Shown piece by piece: positions 58,310 to 64,000 of a stretch of 64,000 bases of DNA. This DNA is from Paragorgia papillata. Lineage: Eukaryota; Cnidaria; Anthozoa; Scleralcyonacea; Coralliidae. The DNA lies in NCBI GenBank assembly GCA_035771165.1, contig JAWNZC010000469.1:3163001-3227000 (forward strand). The letters run 5' to 3'. The position numbers and the translations under genes are program-made. Numbering within the stretch: the stretch's first letter is position 1; every line of letters begins with the position of its first letter. The notes under the pieces are model-generated. The model was not told where the DNA came from. It saw only the letters and a list, made by a program, of their open reading frames with translations, and made no database searches.

Positions 58310-58906
58310 CAGGGTTGCCAGGTCCTCTGGGCCAAAATAAGCCAAACGCATGTTCAAAATAAGCCAAAAAAAGCCAAACTCTAAAATTAAGGCGGGGGAC
58401 TGGGCTCGAGTGATAATTGGAGTAATAATTACGCAAGTATGCCATAAATAATCGGTTTATCATTTTATCTGACATAAAAACTCAGAATTCCAACTCAAAA
58501 TTTGCTTATTTTCAAAATTCTTGAATTATGATTGGTTGAAACTTGAAAAATTATGCGGTCGGACCTCTGCGAAGACAGTGGCATGAGTGACGATGTTCTA
58601 AATTAAGAATTCGTCTCTGATTGTTTGAAGTTATCCCATGGTTATCCAACTCTCAGATCGGGTAATCTCTACTGCTCTATACCGAGATTTAACAATTAGT
58701 CTTTCTAAACAACAAAGCGGCAAATTTTAACCGATGAAAAACTGAAATATGGTGAAAAGACCGACGACTTTCCATTTTTTAGAAAGAAAGCCAAAAATAA
58801 GCCAAAAAATAGTTATAAGCCAAATGAAATTTTTCCAAGCCAAACCTTGTAAAAACAAGCCAAATTTGAGAAATTTGGCTTAAAAAAAGCCAAACTGGCA
58901 ACCCTG
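58310..58906. mobile_element. hAT-type MITE in the gene D promoter, 597 bp
   Basis: Ends CAGGGTTGCCAG / CTGGCAACCCTG are perfect inverted repeats. The 8-bp duplication ATGCCGAC flanks it (58302-58309, 58907-58914). Gene A has the empty site (about 21954-21963). The interior repeats AAGCCAAA motifs and has no ORF. It separates the gene D start region from its ISRE-like site. Confidence 0.92.
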
Positions 58907-58914
58907 ATGCCGAC

Positions 58915-58928
58915 GGAAAGCGAAAGTG
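58915..58928. promoter_or_regulatory. IRF/ISRE-like site of gene D, displaced
   Basis: GGAAAGCGAAAGTG, identical to the gene A site, but about 685 bp from the start codon instead of about 80 because of the MITE. Confidence 0.4.
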
Positions 58929-59384
58929 TTGGAAGTCGTTGTCTCTGAATTCTCAGTAAATGGTAATACGATTCTTGGTAAACTATCAAATATCCTGCTG
59001 TGATTGGTTTTCTATTTAGATATTCCTGTTTATATTTGCATCTTTTTAACTATACCCTCAGCCTGGAGTACAATATATAGACTAGAGAACATCGCTTGCT
59101 TTTGCCAAGGAGCAAAACAGCCGAAACTGACGTGAATTCCTTGCATAATGAATTAAATCTCATTTATACATCATGGTGACACATGAAAAGTATTTTTACT
59201 GTTGCGTTTACACTTTTGATCAATTCTAGCATTTTCAAAATTATTAATCTCTTGGAAAACCACGTGGTGAATATGTTGGGCTATTGTGATGTCACGAGCA
59301 TTTCCGAGCCAACGATTACAAATAGCTTTGGTTAGCTTTGCAAACTGTTGAAATGAGAAAGAGGCGCCGCCATACGACACAGTT

Positions 59385-59520
59385 CAGACCATGGATCCCA
59401 GCTAAGCCCTAGCCGTTGATTTTACGGAGGGAGGAAAACCGTAGCCTGCGAATACAGCCGCCTCACATCGACTAAAGTCTACTCACATGAGTCCCAAGCT
59501 CGAGAACGCATCCCAGGGTT
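59385..59520 (-). repeat. Antisense 5S-SINE body fragment
   Basis: Reverse complement holds TTTTCCTCCCTCCGTAAAATC and ATGTGAGTAGACTTTAG, as in the SINE bodies at 48.3 and 61.2 kb. The 5S head is mostly missing. Confidence 0.55.
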
Positions 59521-59984
59521 CAAAGTAAATATTTTGGATTTAGATATTTTTGTAGCTGTCTTGCATATGTACATTTATTGTTGAATTCGTTGTTGTCGTC
59601 ATCGTTTTCTAGTTATAAAACATGACAAGCACACTGTGGAAGCATAACAAGAATTAGAATTATTTACATTGAATGCGTGTCTTTCACATTCCTTCGTTAC
59701 ATCATGATTGGTCAGATTAACCTAAATATGTTTCCATATATGGTAACAGGAAGTTTGTTGCATAGTCGTAATAATACATAATAATATCCAGTCATAACTA
59801 ATCTTAAAGTTACATTCTTATATTAAACAACAATGTTTATACAGTTAAGAGCATTTCTTAACATTTATGGTACCAGCTATTTCGATATACAGGCTATTTG
59901 CCTGCTATGTCAGTCCATGAGAGGCCCACCCAGGAATTGTTTTAGTTAATAAGCTCGTATTCAAAAAATAATCTCATTTACTGT
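59521..59984. other. No gene or clear repeat seen
   Basis: AT-rich sequence between the SINE fragment and the next minisatellite. Confidence 0.35.
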
Positions 59985-60240
59985 AGACGTCGCGCTAGGC
60001 TGTGAGACGTTACACTACATTGGAAGTTACACTACGTTTTAAGATGTTACGCTACGTTATAACACATTATTAAAGCTATGTTATACAACATCACGCTGTG
60101 TTGTAAGACGTTAATAAGCTATGTTTAACGACGTTACATTACGCTACGTTATAAGACGTCACACTTTGTTGTGAGACATTTTCTACGTTCTATAACATTA
60201 CGCCACGTTGTAAGATGTTACACTACGTTATAAAACGTAT
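59985..60240. repeat. Degenerate ACGTTAYACTACGTT minisatellite
   Basis: Units of ~20-25 bp (AAGATGTTACGCTACGTTAT and variants) repeated about ten times with drift. Confidence 0.7.
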
Positions 60241-60717
60241 ACACTAGCCGGCTAGTGGCGTGAAAATGCCGGCTATAGCCGGCCGCTATGTTGAACCCTG
60301 TAGGAGTCTAACGTTTCGAGCGAAGGCCCTTTGTCAGAGTGAAATGTGATGTGGTAATCAAATTCTTATATAATTATGTAAATTATTGTAATGTGGTAAT
60401 CATATTTCTTATACATGTACTGTATATGTAAATTATTGCTGATTATTTTTATGATGTAATCAATATATTAATAATATTAATGATAATAATTCATGAAGAA
60501 AATTCAAAAGAAATGAATGTTTTAATAATCAGATGTCGTGCATCTGCGGAGACAAATTCATCCTGATTTACATAAATTTCCGATTGATTTCTTCAGCTTA
60601 AACAGCTTGTATCTTAAAGATTAACATGTTTGAGAAAGTTGCTCATCTAGGTTAGAGTAGTCTTGACACTTGACTCTGAAGATGACCACCGCTGAGGCTG
60701 TCAAAACGTCACTCACA
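60241..60717. other. No gene seen; dispersed GAAGG/CGAAACG motif
   Basis: The motif TTTCGAGCGAAGGCCCTTTG is at about 60312-60332. The rest is AT-rich. Confidence 0.35.
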
Positions 60718-61290
60718 TGTGCTGTTAGTGCGCTGCCTCTCACCAAAAAGTTAAGCCCGGTTACACACGTAAAAACGCGCAAGCTGTTACATACCTGCAA
60801 GCAACTTGTTACATTAGGCTGTTCAACAGGCTGTCACCGTCATGTATTCGCACTGGCTGTCCCAGTCTGTTAACATGTCTGTAACAGGTTGTTGACAACT
60901 TGTAACAAGGCTAATGACTCCAACAGACTGATGACAAGTTGTTCCAACAACCTGTTCCTTAACAAGTTGTTCACAGGTTGATGCTAACAAGGTTGTAGCA
61001 GCTTCTTGAATGAACAGCATTGTTACAACCTGTTAACAGCCTTGCTACAAGCCTGTTGCGAACACATCCTGTTGACAATTAAGCTGTGAGATTTTTACGT
61101 GTGTACTGTAGATGGGGTTAGTACTTGGATGGGTGACCTCTCGGGAATTACCCCGTTGTTGGGCTTGGACTTGTGTGAGTAGAGTTGTAGTTGATCTCTC
61201 CTGTGCTTCGAGTTTTTTTTTGCCAGGTTCTCCACAGTTTTCCTCCCTCCATAAAATCAACACCTAACATTTTAGCTGTGATCCGTGGTC
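60718..61290 (+). repeat. 5S-derived SINE split by a MITE
   Basis: The 5' half (GCTGTTAGTGCGCTGCCTCT, AAGTTAAGCCCGG) and the 5S box C half (GGTTAGTACTTGGATGGGTG) are separated by the TA-flanked MITE at 60764-61103. The body continues as at 48.3 kb, then a tail shared with 19456-19563. Confidence 0.75.
60764..61103. mobile_element. TA-flanked MITE, second copy, 340 bp
   Basis: Ends CACACGTAAAAACGCGCAA and GAGATTTTTACGTGTG, with TA at 60762-60763 and 61104-61105. Same family as 43471-43912, with diverged, shorter CAACAAGTTGTT-rich interior. Confidence 0.8.
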
Positions 61291-61766
61291 TGAACTGTGT
61301 CGTTGGCGGCTGCCTGGAGCACCTTTGAAATGCCTCGACACGGCCACATTGATCTGCGTCCTTCGCAATTCAGCCGCTGGCTGCAAGTAAGGATGATTAG
61401 CCCCCAGTCCTTTATCCTTTTGTCCTTTATCTTTCTCCAGACTACTGTACCCTACTGTAAGTACCTAGACGAGCAACTTTCTCAAACATGTTATAACACT
61501 CCTGGGTTCAAACCATTGACTTTATCTTAAAGATTGTTGATTAATCTGAACAAATAGATGTGTGAATTGGATATTAATATTGGATAATGTGTGAATCGTA
61601 TTAATTATTAATCCTTTAGTTCACAGGGAAGGGTGCGTCTGCATGCAGGCTAAGTACTCCCACCATGTCAGAGGGTCTTCCCTTGACAAGTAAAATCGTC
61701 CAGCATTAAAGTAAAAAATAAAAAGTGTCAAATGGCACCATTGAGAATGAAAGGGTTAAAGGTTAA

Positions 61767-62632
61767 GGTGGTAGTTAACCCTAAAATTTGATCAACAGTT
61801 TAAATTTTTTCAAAAATTTTTTTTTGCTTGATTGACTTCACTATTTATTGTATTTCCACCCCCTGAACTTTATTTCCCGGTATTTCAAAGCTTTTCTTCA
61901 AATTATTCATTTATCTGGAAACGAAGAAAATAACATTCTATTGTTAATATATTTTTTTGGTTATTGGTATGTATAATCCTCTTTTCTAATAGTTTTAGTG
62001 TACAAAGCCTATCATATGGAACATATTTATCTTACTGTAACTCTTTGGAAATGTAGTTGACCTTTTTTGTCATTTTTGTGTACTTCACATAGCAGTAAAT
62101 TAGTTCAAAACGTTTTTTTCATGTTTAACCTCGATTTTCTCAAAACGACAGAATTTTGCTGTATCTAAGTTGTGGAAAGTCTAAATTGAAGGGAATTTGA
62201 TGGTTTGCCTTCATTTTTGGACTGCAAGTGTATCTCATAGTGCTTTATGCAATACGTAGACAGTTTTTGGAAATTTGCGATATTGCTTTGATTTTACATG
62301 GAAACAGTGTTTTTGTAGCGTTCGGACAAAAGTATTTGACTAAATGAAAATCTGTCTACTTGTTGCATACTCCTGGACATAAGAAATAACTTCACCAAGT
62401 TTGAAGTTGATATCTATTTTTCCTCTTGAGATATTGCTTCCACGAGTTCTTGTTTATGACGTAGTTATTTGTTGTTACCATGGCAACCTTAAAGTCTATG
62501 TCACGTTTAGTAAGTTCAAAAATTGTATAATGATTAGTACTCGCTTCATACCAATTTTTGTAGTGATTGATTAAAATGTTTTGAAACTAGAGCAAAAACA
62601 GTGATTTGGGTAATTTAGGGTTAACTACCACC
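61767..62632. mobile_element. TTAA-flanked element, 866 bp
   Basis: Ends GGTGGTAGTTAACCCTAAA / TTTAGGGTTAACTACCACC, with TTAA at 61763-61766 and 62633-62636. No coding capacity seen. A piggyBac-type target is inferred. Confidence 0.8.
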
Positions 62633-62636
62633 TTAA

Positions 62637-62936
62637 AGGTGACATACCGTCCGTTCTGCGCATGACGGCAACGTGGTCCCCAAAACATGACATTCGTAGA
62701 CAATTACATGAAGTACTCAGCTCAATGTAAACCATTAGGAACAACATGGCAGAAAACCAAGTGATTCGGTGAGGATATCTCCTCGGATTTCTCCTGAAAA
62801 TGTTTTGTTTTGGGTACAAGTAATGATGGGAACCAAGAAAAGCTTACAATCTTGAGTAAGGTATTAGTATATTTTTTTGTGAATAGAGATGTAAACATTA
62901 GTTTCATACATGCGCAGAACGGACTGTACATCACCT
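62637..62936. mobile_element. TTAA-flanked foldback MITE, 300 bp, abutting the previous element
   Basis: Ends AGGTGACATACCGTCCGTTC and GGACTGTACATCACCT, with a shared TTCTGCGCATG. Flanked by TTAA 62633-62636 (shared with its neighbour) and 62937-62940. Confidence 0.75.
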
Positions 62937-63007
62937 TTAAAGTTCAAGCAACCCATAATTGTACATTATTAAATTACTTCAATCAATTAATATCTTTGTG
63001 TTTGTAG

Positions 63008-63755
63008 TACAGTGACCACAGTAAAGAAAGATTTTGACATTAGGTATAAAGTTCTTGTAATTGGTGAATCAACAGTTGGCAAGACTTCATTAATTCGTAT
63101 ATTTTCTAAACCTAACGAGGAGCTACCTACATCACTTCTCACCACAATAGGTAATGACATTTTTATTAAAAGTAATACCGTACCATGATCGCCTCGGATT
63201 CTTTTGTTCTCTGAGGGAATGTAAACCTCGTATTTCCCTCATCGCTCATGCAAGAGGGAAATTTATCCTTTGTCTTCTAATTTTCCTGTGCATGTTGATG
63301 AGGGAAAATTAGAAGACAAAGAAATCCTTTGTCTTCTTCTAAATTTCCCGCTTGCATATATTTTCCCTCATCAACATGCACGGGAAAATTAGATGCAACT
63401 TCTCTGATCAACCGTGTAAATTTCCTGTCAGTAAGATTCTCAAAGTTTTCCTCGGCAATCATAATATTACAAACTAATAACATGACTTTTTGGGAAATTA
63501 GAGATTAAATTTCCCCTTTGCCTCGGGAAGATTTGTAAAAGTCCTCGGGCCTGTGGTCCTTGGACTTTCACAAACCTTCCCTCGGCTGCAGGAAATTTAA
63601 TCGCTAATTTCCCTCAAGTCATGTTATTACTTATAATTATTCTGATATATAATAAATTATATAATGTTTATTTATCATTTTAATATTTTAATAGGTATTG
63701 ATTTTGTTAATGTTTTAAAAAATATTGATAATATAAAGATTCGTCTTCAAATTTG
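63008..63755 (+). CDS. Rab-family small GTPase, two internal exons
   Basis: Exon 63008-63150 (acceptor TTTGTAG, donor GTAATG) encodes TVTTVKKDFDIRYKVLVIGE and STVGKTSLIRIF. The P-loop is G-E-S-T-V-G-K-T, followed by a switch-I Thr in TTIG. Exon 63695-63755 (acceptor TAATAG, donor GTAAGT) gives IDFVNVLKNID and KIRLQIW, matching the Rab IGIDF effector segment and the lead-in to WDTAG. Frames join cleanly (phase 1). The start and the C-terminal half are outside the window or in exons I cannot recognise. Rabs cycle GTP/GDP and direct membrane traffic; which Rab this is cannot be told. The 544-bp intron holds a non-autonomous element. Confidence 0.85.
63172..63650. mobile_element. Non-autonomous element, long form, in the Rab intron
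   Basis: Inverted copy of the 26455-26835 element (ATGATCGCCTCGG at its left end, CATGTTATTACTTATAATTA at its right), with an extra internal foldback segment near 63505-63600 (GGAAGATTTGTAAAAGTCC / GGACTTTCACAAACCTTCC). Confidence 0.7.
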
Positions 63756-64000
63756 GTAAGTTGATAAATCTTTTTGATTAATTTGAGAATTTTGTACACT
63801 TGGCAGCAATTAGCTAGCACTGCTGCAGACGTATGTATATTATTAATAATTCATGAGATAATCAGCCAATTACAATAGTTCATTCAATCACCTGATTGAA
63901 GTTGGATACTCCAGTAAAGCCCAAGATATTAGATGAAAACCGGTGTTCATCTAATTCTTAAGATCTTAATTATCTATGCAAAATAAACAAGTTGCTGTAT
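63756..64000. other. Rab intron continuing off the right edge
   Basis: AT-rich, no exon seen before the window ends. Confidence 0.5.

Noticed and set aside
60670..61530. Short frames over the split SINE
   Set aside because: They arise from 5S-SINE and MITE sequence, not genes.

Overview
This is metazoan nuclear DNA, AT-rich and intron-bearing. A cnidarian, probably an anthozoan, is the best guess. The evidence is: spliced animal genes (CNOT1, a Rab GTPase); an expanded RING/B-box/coiled-coil/TLDc family; dense short foldback elements; 5S-rRNA-derived SINE pieces; and a recurring dispersed motif around GAAGGGCCTTCGCTCGAAAC. The species assignment is inference.

The main content is a cluster of four TRIM-like genes whose C-terminus is a TLDc domain, called A to D here. 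A (minus, 16167-21885), B (plus, 28517-35218), C (plus, 39431-41848) and D (minus, 52391-58231) share one three-exon plan with identical splice phases. C is intact (561 codons plus stop). Each of the others carries a different lesion. A has lost its normal stop codon. B is split in its coiled coil by a 4275-bp hAT transposon with a perfect 8-bp target duplication. D has an in-frame 426-bp deletion removing the RING and first B-box, plus a 597-bp hAT-type MITE between its start and an IRF/ISRE-like site. All four upstream regions contain a GAAANNGAAA motif.

Four plus-strand exons of CNOT1, the CCR4-NOT scaffold, lie at 27305-27376, 46660-46784, 47561-47671 and 47979-48114. Genes B and C therefore sit inside one 19.3-kb CNOT1 intron on the same strand. 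D lies downstream and A upstream, both antisense. Two exons of a Rab-family GTPase end the window (63008-63755).

Layout: 1-140, edge of an unknown gene. 883-16269, tandem array of three ~5-kb units plus a partial, ending at the 3' end of gene A. 16.2-22.3 kb, gene A, with an intronic insertion carrying a broken DUF3504/Crypton-type recombinase. 22.4-27.3 kb, MITEs and a CAA/CAG repeat. 27.3-48.1 kb, CNOT1 with nested genes B and C, which form a ~11-kb direct duplication. 48.2-59.4 kb, a second copy of the A-type block (array-like 3' flank plus gene D). 59.4-64 kb, SINEs, TTAA elements and the Rab exons.

The A/D and B/C paralogies give empty sites for many insertions, so mobile-element boundaries can be read directly. 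The TRIM-TLDc proteins would be expected to act as E3 ubiquitin ligases, with TLDc as the targeting module. A role in stress or innate immunity is inference from the family and the ISRE-like sites.
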